The notes under the pieces: model-generated
Databases searched by the model: none
Told to the model about the DNA's origin: nothing
The model's input: the letters and a program-made list of their open reading frames with translations, nothing else
In this document: piece after piece, positions 32,931 to 45,856 of the stretch
How the letters are laid out: every line of letters starts with the position of its first letter
How positions within the stretch are numbered: position 1 is the first letter of the stretch
Source: Pogostemon cablin
Taxonomy: Eukaryota; Streptophyta; Magnoliopsida; Lamiales; Lamiaceae
Assembly (NCBI GenBank): GCA_023678885.1
Contig: CM042965.1
Span: forward strand, 32,841,777-32,905,776
Length of the DNA: 64,000 bases
Direction: 5' to 3'
Translations under genes and position numbers: made by a program

Positions 32931-33996
32931 TTCATTTAACATTTTGAGGAGAGACTCCGAAATTCAGCTGCACACACACCTCACATACCAATTCCTTCAT
33001 TTTACACCATATTCTTAATCAAATTCATCCATCTAATCACTCCATCATCATCTTACCATAAAACCTCCATCCAAATCAAGTGAAGAAGCAAGGAAGAGTG
33101 GGTGATCACCAAAGGAAGAAAGGAGATTCAATTGGATCCAATCCAAGGGAGTTTTCATTCCAACTTTGTGTTAATCCTATAGTTTACAATGATTTGTAAG
33201 GTTTCTAATGTCTATGTTAAGGATATTATGAAGATTGTATGCTAATCTCCCTTGTGAGATTAGTAACATGAGAGTTGTTGGATAATTTTGGGGATTTGTG
33301 TATTTGAATTCATATGTTGATTGGATCTATGATTTTCTATCATTGATTATTAATTGCTTGATTTGTATTGATGATTTGTGTGTTTAGTTGTTCTAGATAT
33401 GTGATTAGATTGAGAAATAAATTATATGCTTAGGATAATTGAGTGAATCATTTCATCAAACACTTCATGTCCATTATAAATTGCAAAGAGATTGAGAAAT
33501 CCTTTATTATTTAGAACCTATTGATAGAACACATAATTTATTAGATTGAGAAGTTAATAGATCATGTGAAGGGACTCTTAATTGAACTTAGTACCTAGTT
33601 GGAATTGTTTAATTGAGAACTAACCTTGGAGCTATTTGATATTTATATCATATTCATCTCGAGAGGGAGTTTAGGTGATCTTAGCGTTGGCACTTAGTCT
33701 TCAATCCATGATACATATGAACTTGATGCATAATTCCTAGAGTTACCACTTCTTGATTGTTGTTAATCTCACTTCTACTCAATTTGGTAAACCACTTTCG
33801 ATCCATCCATCTTTCTCGTTTGATTATTGCTTATTTGCTTTGATTTAATTTCTTGTTTGATCCCCAACCTCTATTGATGATTCGTCTCTATAAAATTGCG
33901 ATAAACGTGATCTCTCTTAAGCTCTAGCATCGACCTCCCCGTGGTTCGATAAATTCTTAAATTGGTCAACTCGACTACAAGTTATGGCTAATCAAA

Positions 33997-34014
33997 TAGC
34001 GCCGTTGCCGGGGA
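33997..34014 (+). other. Primer binding site of E4
   Basis: TAGCGCCGTTGCCGGGGA, one base different from the intact site of E5, 2 bp after the LTR. Confidence 0.85.
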
Positions 34015-34142
34015 GGCAACGGTTGCTAGTAGCTTAAAGAATGATCGTTTTGAGTAATCTTACTAGAGACATTTTTATTTTATTTGCTTACTTGTATTTG
34101 CTTGTGAAAACTTTGTTCTAACTTCTTTTGCTTTGAAGGTGT

Positions 34143-35597
34143 ATGCAAACAAGATCCAAGGGAAAACAAATACAACTTATTGATTTGGAGATTGAGCACA
34201 CGTTGAGAAGAAGAAGAAAGGGGAACAAAACTAAAAAGAGTAATCCAATGGAGCACAATCAAGATGAACATGTTGACATTGAGCATGAAGGATACGGCGT
34301 GCAAAATGTGCAAGATAACGCACAAGTACCTCATGTCAATGCAAATCATCCTCAAGCTCAACAATAATTTGGAGAGCCTAACAATCAAGTGTTGCTTCAA
34401 CAAATGGTGTAAAAAGCTATGCTTCAATATGGATTTCAACATGCGTATGCACCTATACGCCAAGCTTATGCGCCACCACCACCACCTCCGGTGCAAAGAG
34501 GACCTCATGTGGATCAAAGAGTGATCTGGGATTTCTTCATGCCACGAACAATGCCACAGATGATGGGGCCTCCAATTAATGCCAATAACTTTGAAATTAA
34601 GGCGGGCCTAATCAACATGGTGAGAGATCAACAATTTAGTGGTTTGCCGAATGAGGATCCAAAAGCACATCTAGCTCAATTTATTGAGATTGCCAATACA
34701 GTGAAGATGAATGGGGTGAGTGATGACTGCTTGAAGATGAGGTTGTTTTCATTCTCACTAAGAGATTGTGCTAGGCAATGGCTATCCACTATTACTCCGG
34801 GAACGTGCAACACTTGGGAGGAGCTTGCACAAATGTTCTCGAACAAGTATTTTCCACCTTCTAAGACACTTCAAATGAAGAGCTTGATCACTCAATTCAA
34901 GCAAAAGCCTCAAGAAAGTTTCTATGAAGCGTGGGAATGGTTTAAAGATATGTTGCGCAAGTGTCCACAACATGGATTCCCGGAAAACCAACAAATGGTC
35001 AAAGGGTACTCATTGATGCCTCGGCAGGTGGATCAGTTCTTAGAGTTACTCCGAAAAGGGCTTTACGGATATTTGATGAGATTGCTACCAATATCTATCA
35101 ATGGCCATCGGAGAGAGTTAGTGGATGTTATGGATTTGAGAATTATGATCAAGTACAACAGTGTAGTGTGAAAAGTGCTAGTGAGGAGCAAAGTATGCTA
35201 AGTGTGGAGATGATACCAGCGGAGATAATGAGACGAATGAATCTAAATCAAGGTATGAATCAAGGGGTTAGCATGGTAGAAAGTCAAGAAGAGCAAGGGG
35301 TATTCCCTCCAAATGGTGTTAGTGGGGAACAATGGGGCAATGAATATGCCAAGGGTGGAGGATGTACAATACTTGCAAGGAAGAAATTACCAAGGTAACT
35401 ATCAAAATAATTACTAAAGTAATTTTAACCACAATCAAGGAAATTATCCGCCAAGGCAAGGAAGTTATAATAATCAACAACCAAGGAGGCAAGATAACTT
35501 CTCTTATTCCAACCCGAACAATGCAGTCGCATATCCACAGGGGTATCATCCGGGAGCGAAAGCACCAAATCAAGAGGGTAAAGCAACAACGGAAGAG
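34143..35597 (+). pseudogene. gag: gag of E4
   Basis: Starts MQTRSKGKQI at the ATG 34143. In-frame stops lie near 34365 and 34408. The core is clear: NNFEIKAGLINMVRDQQFSG, FSLRDCARQWLSTITPGTCN, MFSNKYFPPSK and WFKDMLRKCPQHG. At about 34985 a deletion removes the segment that usually contains the FYNGL motif and shifts the frame. LIDASAGGSV and IYQWPSERV follow in another frame (34961-35398). A second shift near 35380 leads to the pol frame at 35598. Confidence 0.85.
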
Positions 35598-37703
35598 TTG
35601 ATCGAGAAATTGTTCGCATCAAACAAAGCTCAAGAGGAGACAAGAAGAAAGATTGATGAAGCTAATGATAAAAGAATCAAAGTCGTGGAGTACTCGGTTG
35701 GTCAAATTGCTAGCTCGTTGAGTACAAATAAGAAAGGAAAATTTCCTTCTACCACTATTGTGAATCCGAAGGAACAATGCAAGGCAATTACCTTGAGGAG
35801 TGGAATGAATTATGAGGTACCTTCTATGCCTATGGAAGATGAGAAAGTGGAAGAGAAGGAGATTGAGAAAAATATGGTTGAAGAAGAGCTTGTAGAGGAA
35901 AGTGAAGTTGAAGTACAAGCGAATGAGGAAACGGATTTGGTTGAGCCGAAAGGTGTTGAAAAGAAATCGGAAAAAGCAAGGGCAATGAAAAAGAAAGAAG
36001 AAGAAATTGAAGTAGAAAGGGATAGTTGGGGAATTCCTAAAACACAAGTACCTATTGCCTTTCCACATCGATTTCTAAAGAAGGGATTGGACGATAAATT
36101 TGCAAAGTTTTTGGAGATTTTCAAGAAAATCCACATAAATATTCCCTTTGCGGATGCTTTGAGACAAATGCCTCATAATGCTAAGTTTTTGAAAGACATA
36201 ATGGCAAGAAAGAGGAGCTTAGTGGAGAATGAAACCGTCAACTTGACGGAGGAATGTAGTGCCATAATTCAAAAGAAGTTGCCTCCAAAGCTCAACGATG
36301 CGGGGAGTTTTGTCATACCATGCGAAATGGGCAAGAGTGAAGTTCATGAAGCTCTTTGTGATCTTGGGGCGAGTATCAATTTGATGCATATGTCCATTTT
36401 CAAGAAGCTTGGTATAGGGGAAGTAAAGCCTACATCCGTTACCTTGCAACTTGCGGATAGGTCTTTGACTTACCCTAAAGGAATAGTTGAGGATGTGCTA
36501 GTTAAAGTGGGAAAGTTCATATTCCCGGTTGATTTTGTAGTGCTTGATATGGATGAGGATGCAAATGTACCATTGATTTTGGGACGTCCATTTTTGGCAA
36601 CGGGAAGAGCTTTAATTGATGCACAAAAAGGGGAGTTGAAGTTAAGAGTAAATGAAGAGGAAGTGGTATTCTCGTTGAAGAGTACTATGAGGTATCCAAA
36701 TGAGAAAGAAGAATGTAGAAGGATTGACATGATTGATGAAGTTGTTGAAGAGAATCTACCATTCATCTTATCTAAAGACCCTCTTGAGACAAGCATAAGC
36801 CACTCTCTTACTTTATCTTTAAACTCTAACTTTTCTTTTCATTGTTTAGAAGATGAGGATATAAATGATTGCTTTCATGATTTGAATGCTTGTAGGGAAA
36901 TGCAAGAAGATGAAGTTAAGTTGATGTACTATGGAAAGAGGGAGTATCTTCCATTGGAGGTAGAGAATGAAGAGTCAAAGGTTGATAAAGGAAGGGAAGA
37001 ATTGAAGCCGTTACCCGATCACCTTATGTATGCGTACTTGGGGGATCACAATACTTTTCCGGTAATTGTATCATCATCCCTTTCACCTCTAGAACTTGAT
37101 AAATTGTTGAGGGTACTTAGAGATCATAAGAGTGCTACAGGGTGGAGTCTTGATGATTTGAAGGGTATTAGTCCTACCATTTGTATGCATCACATTAGGT
37201 TGATTGATGAGAACAAATCATGTATACAACCTCAACGTCGTTTGAATCCTATTATGCAAGAAGTTGTTAGGAAAGAAGTTTTGAAATGGTTGGATGCTAG
37301 AATTGTTTATGCCATAAGTGATAGCCCTCATGTAAGTCCTTTGCATGTTGTGGCTAAGAAAGGGGGATTAACCATTGTTAAAACGGAATTTGATGAAGAA
37401 CTTGCAACAAGGGTGAAAATGGGGTGGAGAGTATGTTGTGATTATAGGAAGCTTAACACACATAAAGATCACTTTCCTTTGCCTTTTATTGATCAAATGC
37501 TTGATAGGTTGGCGGGGTACAAGTATTATTATTTTCTATATGGTTACTCGGGGTATAACCAAATCATGATAGCCACCGAGGATCAAGAGAAAACCACTAT
37601 TACTTGTCCATATGGCACATTTGCTTTCAATAAATTGCCTTTCGGGTTGTGCAATGCTCCCGCCATCTTTCAACGTTGCATTATGGCTACTTTGGAGGAT
37701 TAA
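35598..37703 (+). pseudogene. pol: Protease and N-terminal reverse transcriptase of E4
   Basis: 701 codons open. The order is KGKFPSTTIVN and AITLRSG (gag end), an acidic linker without palindromes, protease with CDLGASINLM (catalytic Asp at residue 255) and ILGRPFLATG, then reverse transcriptase from about residue 540 (ISDSPHVSPLHVVAKKGG, VCCDYRKLN, DHFPLPFIDQML, YNQIMIA, PFGLCNAP). At residue 648 the FLDGYSG motif reads FLYGYSG, so the first catalytic Asp is Tyr. A frameshift ends the ORF shortly before the FMDD box. Confidence 0.88.
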
Positions 37704-38811
37704 TTGAAAATGTGATGGAAGTGTTCATGGATGACTTTTCTGTATTTGGATCTTCATTTGATAAATGTTTAGCTAATCTTTCTATGGTTTTGTAGCAATG
37801 TCAAGATATGAACCTAGTCTTGAATTGGGAAAAATGCCATTTTATGGTTCAAGAGGGTATCGTACTTGGACATCACATCTCGAAAAAAGGTTTGAGAGTT
37901 GATAAGGCAAAGGTTGTAGCCATTGAACATCTTCCCCCACCAGCAAATGAAAAAGGGGTTAGATCGTTTCTTGGGCACGCCGGGTTCTATCGACGGTTTA
38001 TAAAAGATTTTTCTAATATAGCCAAACATTTGTGTAAATTGCTTGAGAAAGATGCTCCATTCGAATTTAATGATGAATGTCTTGATGCTTTTAGGGTGCT
38101 CAAGGAATCTTTGATTTCTTCACCAATACTTGTCTCCCCCGATTGGAGCAAGCCATTTGAACTCCATTGTGATGCGAGCGACAATGCATTGGGAGTAGTG
38201 CTTGGACAAGTGCGAGAGAAGAAATTTCGAGCTATCTATTATGCATCCAAGACGTTCAATGCCAATCAAAAGAATTACACCACAACGGAAAAATAATTTC
38301 TATCCGTAGTCTATGCTTTTGAAAAATTTCGTCCATACATAGTTGGCACGAAAACCATTGTCTACACGGATCATGCCGCCATTAGGTATTTGATGAGTAA
38401 GAAGGATGCTAAACCAAGACTAATTTGTTGGGTGCTTTTGTTGCAGGAGTTTGATGTAGAGATACGTGACAAGAAGGGAGTCGAAAATGTCATAGCCGAC
38501 CACTTGTCACAGTTGGAGAATGTTGATGAAAAAGGAATCATGGAGCTCATCAATGATGTATTTCCGGACGAAGAGATACTTCAAGTGGATTTTCAAAAGA
38601 TGTACACCTTGTGTAAGACCGAAAGACCGTGGTACGTGGATTTGGTAAACTATTTAGCTTGCGGTCTCAAGCCGGACCATCTCTCTGAGTCCAAAAAGAA
38701 GAAGTTCTACCATGATGTGAAAGAATATTTGTGGGATGATCCCTTGTTGTTCAAAAACTGTCCGGATGGTATCATACGGAGGTGCATCCCGGAAGAAGAA
38801 AAGTAAGTGTC
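37704..38811 (+). pseudogene. pol: C-terminal reverse transcriptase, RNase H and start of integrase, E4
   Basis: FMDDFSVFGSSF (second and third catalytic Asp) follows the frameshift. A stop near 37794 and another at 38294 interrupt the sequence. RNase H motifs are clear (HCDASDNALGVVLGQ, YTDHAAIRYLM), then EIRDKKGVENVIADHLSQLE. The integrase N-terminal segment (WYVDLVNYLA, IIRRCIPEEE) follows, with a further stop near 38805. Confidence 0.85.
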
Positions 38812-39900
38812 ATGGAGATGTGACATAGCTCCCCATGTAGAGGACATTTTGGGTTCCAAAAGACAGGAGCTAAGATCCTACAATCGGGGTTGTTTTGGCC
38901 AACATTGTTCAAGAATTATAAAGAGTATATCAAGGAATGTGACCGTTGCAAAAGGATTGGAAGTATAGGGCAACGTGATGAGATGCCTATGAGGAACATT
39001 TTTGAAGTTGATGTGTTCGATGTATGGGGGATGGACTTCATGGGACCATTTCTGCCTTCAAATGGCTATCTTTATATTTTACTTACGGTGGATTATGTGT
39101 CTAAATGGGTCGAAGCAATCCCAACAAGGACAAATGATGCCTTAGTGGTCAAGGCTTTCTTAAAGAAGAATATTTTTCCAAGATTTGGAGTGCCAAAGGC
39201 AATCATTAGTGACCAAGGATCCCATTTCATAAACAAGATTATTGAGAAGCTTTTAATAGGCTATGTAGTGAAGTACAAGGTTTCAACACCTTATCATCCG
39301 CAAACAAATGGTTTGGCGGAAGTATCAAATAGGCAAGTTAAGCTTGTACTTGAGAAGACAGTCAAGGGGAACAGAAATGATTGGTCTTCTAAGCTAGACG
39401 ATGCACTTTGGGCTTATCGAACGGCTTACAAGACCGCTTTTGGATTTTCTCCATATAAACTAGTCTATGGAAAAGCATGCCACCTTCCGGTTGAATTAGA
39501 ACACAAAGCTTTGTGGGCTTTGAGGAAGTTAAATCTTGAAGAGAAAGAATCCGGAAAGAAGAGATGTCTCCAATTGGTTGAGCTTGAGGAATTTCGTGAG
39601 GAAGCATATTCAAACTCAAGAATTGTAAAGGAGAAGCTTAAAAGATGGCATGATGAAAGAATCAAAGCAAATGAGTTTATACCGGGGGATACGGTGCTTT
39701 TGTTCAACTCAAGATTGAAACTGTTTCCCGGGAAACTTCGTTCTAAATGGATCGGCCCATACTTGGTGTTCGAAGTGAGAATGAAGTGAAAGTGTCAACA
39801 TATACCAACTCCCTTTGAGAGGGAGAATGGTAATGTTTCACTCTATGACCATTGACAACAAAGGAGCTTCCATCCAATCCTTCAAGCTTTAATGACCCAT
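38812..39900 (+). pseudogene. pol: Integrase of E4
   Basis: The zinc-binding region is frameshifted near 38815-38885, but CDRCKRIG remains. The core has the three acidic residues in VWGMDFMGPF, SDQGSHF and NGLAEVSNRQ, and TPYHPQTNG. The tail HDERIKANEFIPGDTVLLFN and LRSKWIGPY corresponds to the C-terminal DNA-binding part. A frameshift near 39780 cuts off the last residues. Confidence 0.88.
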
Positions 39901-40062
39901 CATTAATGAGATCCGTATCCTTTTGTAGTTTAGGTTTGTACATATTTCTTTTTGTGTTTTGCATTTTTGGTCTTGTAGGTGGATGGTGCTCATGAGAAGA
40001 AGAAGTTTTCCGTTTACAAGAAGTGTTTCATGGATAAAATACGATATATCTTACCACTTTTT

Positions 40063-40106
40063 GCAAACTTACATCGAAATTCTCATTTCGAAATAAGTTT
40101 GGGGGG
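40063..40106 (+). other. Conserved stem with G run, E4
   Basis: CAAACTTA then a nested TCGAAAT/ATTTCGA pair, then TAAGTTTG and GGGGGG. The nested pair makes this the most complete hairpin of the five. Confidence 0.65.
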
Positions 40107-40358
40107 ATATAGTGTGGTATGATATACTTGTTACATATTTGTGTCTTGTGTTCATGGATTTCATAATTTTCTCGTGAGTTCGGTTTGGTTTTGGTCTGTT
40201 TTGGTGGTGTGGAAGTTGATAATCCTTTTGTATTTGATGCTAATGTTGAGCTAATGATGTTTTTGAGCGGTGAGCATGAATAGGGAGTATTGGAAGAATT
40301 AAAACAGGGAAAGACAAGATTTGAAGTTGAAAAATTGGGGCAAACAGAGGCGCAGAAG

Positions 40359-40588
40359 CACGACTCGTGCCGCCAATACGGCCCTGTAACAGGTGGCCGT
40401 GTGGCGACATCAACTTGACCAACACGACCACGCCTTGGCCGTGTGTTGTCGCATGAGTCGTGCCTGGTGCAGAGACATGACGTGTGTTCCCAACACGGGC
40501 CTGTAAAGGAAAGTCGTGCTAGGGCATCAATTTATGCAACACGGTCACCTTATGGCCGTGTTACATAGCACGACTCGTACGTGTCCGA
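40359..40588 (+). repeat. Palindrome array in the pol-env spacer of E4
   Basis: CACGACTCGTGCC, ACGGCCCTG...GGTGGCCGTG and CACGACTCGTAC units, the same palindromes as in the E4 LTR. Non-coding. Confidence 0.82.
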
Positions 40589-41464
40589 AGCAGTGTTTAA
40601 AAATCTGCCGGTTGGAACACGGCCATTCATTCCCCTTCTGCACAAACACTCTCCCCTCGTTCGAATCACCTCCAAACTCCCCAATTCACCATCCAAACAT
40701 AAAAGAGTGGTAAGATTGTGTGATTGAAAGGTGACTCTCAAGCTTTAACCTTCAAATTCTTTCCATTTGATTCAAGAACATTCAAGGTATGATCTCTTAT
40801 GCCCTAGTTTTCAAATTGAATGTGTAAACTTCGAAATTCATTCATGGGTTTTGAATAATAGAGTGTTTGATGCATATTTAGGATGATTGAAACATGAATT
40901 TATGAGTTTGATTGTTGAATTAATTGAAATTTTGCAATAATTAGGGTTCATAAGGATATTGAATTTGGGGATTTTGAATGATGATTGACCTAGGGCATAG
41001 GATGTTTCTAATTGATTGATAATGTTTCTATGTGATGGTATTGTGGGGAATTATATAATGTTGAGAAGTTGAGCATGAAGAATGGTGAATTATTGTTTGA
41101 ATTGATTGTGAATTATGTGAATACCACATGCTCGATGAAATGCCTGAATGAAGTTTTGAATAGAACTACAAGCTTGTTCATGAAACATTGTTGATATAAG
41201 TGGTACCATTTGAAATTGTGATGATTTATAAAAGAATGGAAAGAATAAGAGGTTGAACTTGATTGAGTAAAGCAAAATTTTTGAAATAAATTGTTGTTAA
41301 AGTTGCTTGGATTCAATTGAAGATCTTCGGGAAACATTGCTTGTTATGCTTGAGTATGTGCTAGAATCAAAACTTAGTTGAATAATTAGTGAGAATTCTA
41401 AGCAATAGCATGTCTTTCTTGAGTTGAAGTTGAAGGGTAATTTGAAATATGTTGTATATTGTAT
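40589..41464 (+). other. Spacer between palindrome array and env-position ORF, E4
   Basis: AT-rich with no ORF of interest. It would be the leader or intron region of any RNA expressing the downstream ORF. Confidence 0.4.
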
Positions 41465-43039
41465 ATGGCTGAAAGAAGAGTGAGGAAACATAATGAAGAT
41501 TTCATCATTGTTGAGACGGACATGAAGTTATCCGACCTTGATGCAAATTTGATTACGAAGGAAATACACCCAGTGAATTTTGGAGTTGAGTTTACAGAAT
41601 GGGAGAAGTATGCATTGAGGTGGGAATATATCATCTCCAAGATTAGGGCAACTCGATTTCAAGATCAAGCCACTATGGAGAGTCTTGGAATAGAAGGTGA
41701 TCTGAGACTCATGTTCCATCGGGTAGAAATAGAAGAATTTTTCGACAAGAGACCTCCCACTTACTACCATCTGACCACTGAGTTTATGAGCACCCTAGAG
41801 GTTCAGAAGGATAGGAACAAGTTTCCTATCTCGATCACATTTCAGTTGAATAATCAGATGTGGGAGAAGGTTCCGTTGAATGAGCTAAATAGGTTCTTTG
41901 GATGTCCGATTATGAGAGGTCATCAAAGTTTTCTAACAGGAGGAGGTTTTAATCAACAAACCTGGTGGAGAAAGTTGGTTGACGATGGAACAGAACGTGA
42001 AGAGTACATTCCAAGCTCTTTAAAGGGGACAGCTATAAGAAACCCGGTCATGAGGTATCTTGAGAAGATCATTTCAAATACAATTCTGGGGAGATTTGAA
42101 AGCGGAGCTGTTGGAGAAAAACAGTTGTACATCATGTACAGTATAATTCAAGAGTTTAGAGTGAACATTGCAGCTCACTTTATCCAGCATGTTGAGAGAG
42201 TGGCGAAAAGAGAAAACACTCGAGGAATTATGATTGGAGGAATGGTGACTATGATTGCTCAAGGTTTGGGAATCGACCTTAGAGGTATGCCACACATGAT
42301 GGTTAGTGAGGGACTCACACACACGCAACTCGTAAGGATGGAGTTCCTATCGTTCATAGGAAATATGTATTGCTTAAGGCAAAATAAAGGAGCTCCATTT
42401 CCTCTCCCTGCTCCTGAGCTTACCACATTGCGCGGACAAAGGAAGAAGCAAAACTTAGCAATGGCAGGTCAGAACCACTCTGCAGTTGTGAGAGCTTTCT
42501 ACAGTCAGAATAGAGAATGAGTAGAAGCAGTGCTCCAGCAGATGCGAGTAGAAGAGAATCCAGAGCTTCGAGATCTGAGAGCTGAGCCAGAGAACATGAA
42601 AATAGGAGATGAAGAGGAGCAACCGCATCAGGTGGAATTTGAAGAGCAAGCAGCAAAGCCTCCAGTATTTGAGCAAGAAGAAGAGGAAGACCGAGACGAG
42701 GAGTTTCAGCAACAACAACAATTTATGAGAACTGGAGTGGGGATTGCGAGGTGGAATCTTTTAGAAGATGAAGTCAGGGAGATTAGGCAGACTCAGCAAT
42801 CACACGGGGACTAGATGAGAGAGTTCCGAGAGAAACAACAAAGACAGAGTGTGATGATGAGGGAGATACAACAGGGACAGCGGATGAGAGATTATGATGA
42901 TGAGCAAGCACGTGTCCATTCAAACAACATGGAGGATATGCTCATAATGATGTTCAATTTCCAGTTCTCGGGGTCACCTCGTGCTTATAATCCTTGGGGA
43001 GCTTATCAAGGAGCACCACCCCCTCCACCGAAAAATTGA
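41465..43039 (+). pseudogene. ATHILA-type ORF (env position) of E4
   Basis: The ATG at 41465 gives MAERRVRKHNEDF. One frame runs to 43039 with two stops (42518-42520 and 42812-42814). The N-terminal 350 residues form the plant ATHILA ORF-1 / putative plant transposon protein domain: FDKRPPTYYHLTTEFMSTLE, FQLNNQMWEKVPLNELNRFF, SSLKGTAIRNPVMRYLEKII and GEKQLYIMYSIIQEF. The C-terminal third is Gln/Glu-rich with predicted coiled-coil character and ends in a Pro-rich GAPPPPPKN. I see no signal peptide or transmembrane segment, so env is only a positional label. Confidence 0.82.
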
Positions 43040-44494
43040 AGGGAGTACTTTTAGTGCTCGACACTTCTTTAGCTCATTTTAGTTGATCTAGGGTATTTTG
43101 GATTTGATACTTTATTCGTTGTTTTGGGATGTTTTAATTTCTAATTTAGAATTTCTTTTCAATTAAGGCTGAGTTGAGATGTGTTTTATCTTGATTATGG
43201 ATGGGTGAATTTTGTGCTTTATTTCCTCTTGTGGTGATTGTTGTTATTTTAGTGTGTTTTTCGTGTTTAGTGTTTGTTGTACCCTTTCGTTTTGTGTGTT
43301 TTTCTTATTTTTGTTTTGGGGTGTTTGGTGGTTTATTTAGGGAGGTTGTGAGTCGTTTTTGAATGTGAGTGATGATATGTTGTGGTAGTAAGTGATGACA
43401 AATTTTGATTAAGAATCTCTACATTTTCAAATTGTAACATGTTTTATTTAACTTGTTCAATTTTTAGAGGAATATGGTGTAATAAGTTTCTTAAGGTCCA
43501 ATGCACAAGTTTGTGAGAATTTGAGCCTCAACCATGCATACATGATATTTCTTCATGAGTGGATCGATTGAGTGTTGATAAGCTAGAACTTGCTCAAGGA
43601 CTGTAGGAACGAACACGATCTGCGGAAATTAGTGAAATGATATAAGGACATCCTTGTTATTACAGTCATTGCCAAATATTTCCTACCATGAACATCATCC
43701 CTAGTCAACCATTTTGAGCCTTTAAGCCTATTTATTGTGATATAAGCACACTACAAGCCTTAATTACCCACTTAAAGCCTTACATATTTACCCTTCTATG
43801 TGAGTGATTGAGGAGATGTGGTTTAGAAAGGTTTGAGTAGAAAAAAAAAGAAGAAAAGGAAATGGTAGACAAACAAGAAAAAAAGATAAAAGAGCATAAA
43901 CAAGAGTGAACATGCAACCTCAAAACAAGAAAAATGAGTAAAGCAACAACAAGATGCTCAAGAAAATAAAAATTCAAAGAACGAAACATGATTTAGAAGG
44001 AAGCTCAATCTAAGGAAAGTTTAAAGATAAGAAAGGAAGAAAGAAACGTGGAGAAGTTGGAGAAATTGGCTATCTCTTCAATTACTTACACGTGAGTAGT
44101 CACTATTACCCATACTCTCCCCACCCTACCAAAGAGCCTATCATTACATCCTTAATTAAAGACCTTTTTGATCACTAATGGAAACTTTGGAGGTTTGTGA
44201 ATGTAGTCCACAAGCAAGATTATAGCGAGTCGAGCCAATCGATTGATGAGTGTTGATTAACCTTACCTTAAGAGTGTTGAGTGACATTTATAAACTATGT
44301 AAGGCTTGGACTAAAAGAGACTATATTACACTATTATTCTCTTTAGATTGAACTTGTTAATTTTTCATGTTATGAGTTTAATCTTGTAGGATGACTTAGC
44401 ATGATTTGTAGTTTTTATTACTATTGATGTGTTATTACATATGTTCGTTTAGTTTTTTCCTAGGTGAAAATCACTCCTCTTGGTTTATCATTTT
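43040..44494 (+). other. E4 3' untranslated region
   Basis: Thymine-rich first part, then segments shared with the E2 3' UTR, including CTAGAACTTGCTCAAGGACT near 43583. No credible ORF. Confidence 0.6.
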
Positions 44495-44532
44495 TGTTAT
44501 GCGGGAACGCACAACACTTTGAATTTGGGGTG
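44495..44532 (+). other. Hairpin and polypurine tract of E4
   Basis: TGTTATGCG-GGAA-CGCACAACA forms a stem-loop (44495-44516). GAATTTGGGGTG (44521-44532) then abuts the 3' LTR. Confidence 0.7.
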
Positions 44533-45177
44533 TGATGAGTGGCATTTTTACCTAGTTTTTAATATCTTTTTATATCTATTTTGTAGTATTTTATCCGTAT
44601 TTTATGTGTTATTTGGTTGTGTTATGTGTTTTTATGGAATTGAGTGTGAATGAACTTATTTATATGTAAAACAGGTGAAAAGGAGCAAAAACAGAGACGG
44701 AAGATGAAACGAAGAAGAAGGAACAGGGGAGCAGGAGCACGAGTCGTGTCGCCAACACGGCCCTGTAACATGTGGCCGTGTGGCGACATCAATTCCTACA
44801 ACATGGCCACACCTTGGCCGTTTGTCATCGCACGAATCGTGTCCGGTGCAGAGACACGCCCCGTGTTCCCAACACGGGCCTGTAAGAGGAAGCCTTACGG
44901 GAACATCAATTCCTTCAGCACGGCCACCCATTGGCCGAGCATCAGCACACGAATCGTACGCCATCTTCTAGAAGGTCTCCAAGGGGTATATATATCAATT
45001 CATTCAACATTTTGAGGAGAGACTCCGAAATTCAGCTGCACACACACCTCACATACCAATTCCTTCATTTTACACCATATTCTTCATCAAATTCATCCAT
45101 CTAATCACTCCATCATCATCTCACCATAAAACCTCTATCCAAATCAAGTGAAGAAGCAAAGAAAAGTGGGTGATCAC
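44533..45177 (+). repeat. E4 3' LTR, first part
   Basis: Begins TGATGAGTGGC like the 5' LTR and runs to the E5 insertion. The palindrome array (44738-44961) has lost about 95 bp relative to 32765-32895. The E5 target duplication ATCAC is 45173-45177. Confidence 0.92.
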
Positions 45178-45394
45178 TGATGAGTGTGTAAATTCACAAG
45201 TTTAGCATCATGTTTTGTGCTAGTTTTGGAGAGTTTTGAAGGTGAAATAGGTGGAAAACCTATATATATTGTGAATAAGCATGAATCAGGTGTTAGAGGA
45301 GCTATTTGAGTGGTTTTGATAGATAAATCGGAGAGGAAGTGTCAAGAATCGAAGAGACGGAGTCGAAGCCATGCGAACCGCCCAAGAAAAGGTG

Positions 45395-45752
45395 GGTTCG
45401 ACCTGGTTGGAGAAGGGTTCGACCTCTCCAGCAGGTCGAACCAGCATCGTGAAGTCTCCAGAAGGAGGTGCGACCACGACTCAAGGGGTTCGACCTGTCT
45501 ATCAGGTCGAACCGAGGTCGAACCAGTTCACGAAGAAGAGGATTCGACCACGACGTGTGGGTTCGACCTGCCAGTCGGTCGAATCGGGAGTGAAAATTGT
45601 CCAGGATGCGGTTCGACCTGTGGTTCGACCAAAGGAGGAGTGGTTCGACCTGTGCAAGAGGTCGAACCAAGTGCAGAAATTGTCCAAAAGCATGGTTCGA
45701 CCTGTGGTTCGACCTGCGGCCTCTGGTTCGACCTATTTGCTGAAGTCGAACC
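45395..45752 (+). repeat. Palindrome array in U3 of E5 5' LTR
   Basis: GGTTCGACC and GGTCGAACC in clusters of two or three forward copies followed by one or two reverse copies. The 3' LTR counterpart is 57290-57647. Confidence 0.93.
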
Positions 45753-45848
45753 AGCATCGCGGAAACTTACCTTATCCGGATTTTCGAGGCCTAAACGCGT
45801 GAGAACACTTGAAAAGCTCATTCTAAGCCCTAGAGACGTGATTACAAG

Positions 45849-45856
45849 TATAAAAG
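45849..45856 (+). promoter_or_regulatory. TATA box of E5 5' LTR
   Basis: TATAAAAG in ACAAGTATAAAAGAAGG, about 100 bp downstream of the palindrome array and about 1 kb before the primer site. Confidence 0.65.

Larger units (their letters stand above)
32368..33994 (+). repeat. E4 5' LTR
   Basis: Boundaries TGATGAGTGG...CTAATCA, 1627 bp. Contains a palindrome array (32574-32873) and a TATA box. The E2 LTRs belong to the same family. Confidence 0.92.

Noticed and set aside
41090..41491. Minus-strand ORFs near the E4 env-position ORF
   Set aside because: Low-complexity antisense frames in AT-rich spacer.
41465..43039. True retroviral envelope gene
   Set aside because: No signal peptide or transmembrane segment is visible. 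The domain matches the plant ATHILA/putative transposon protein type.
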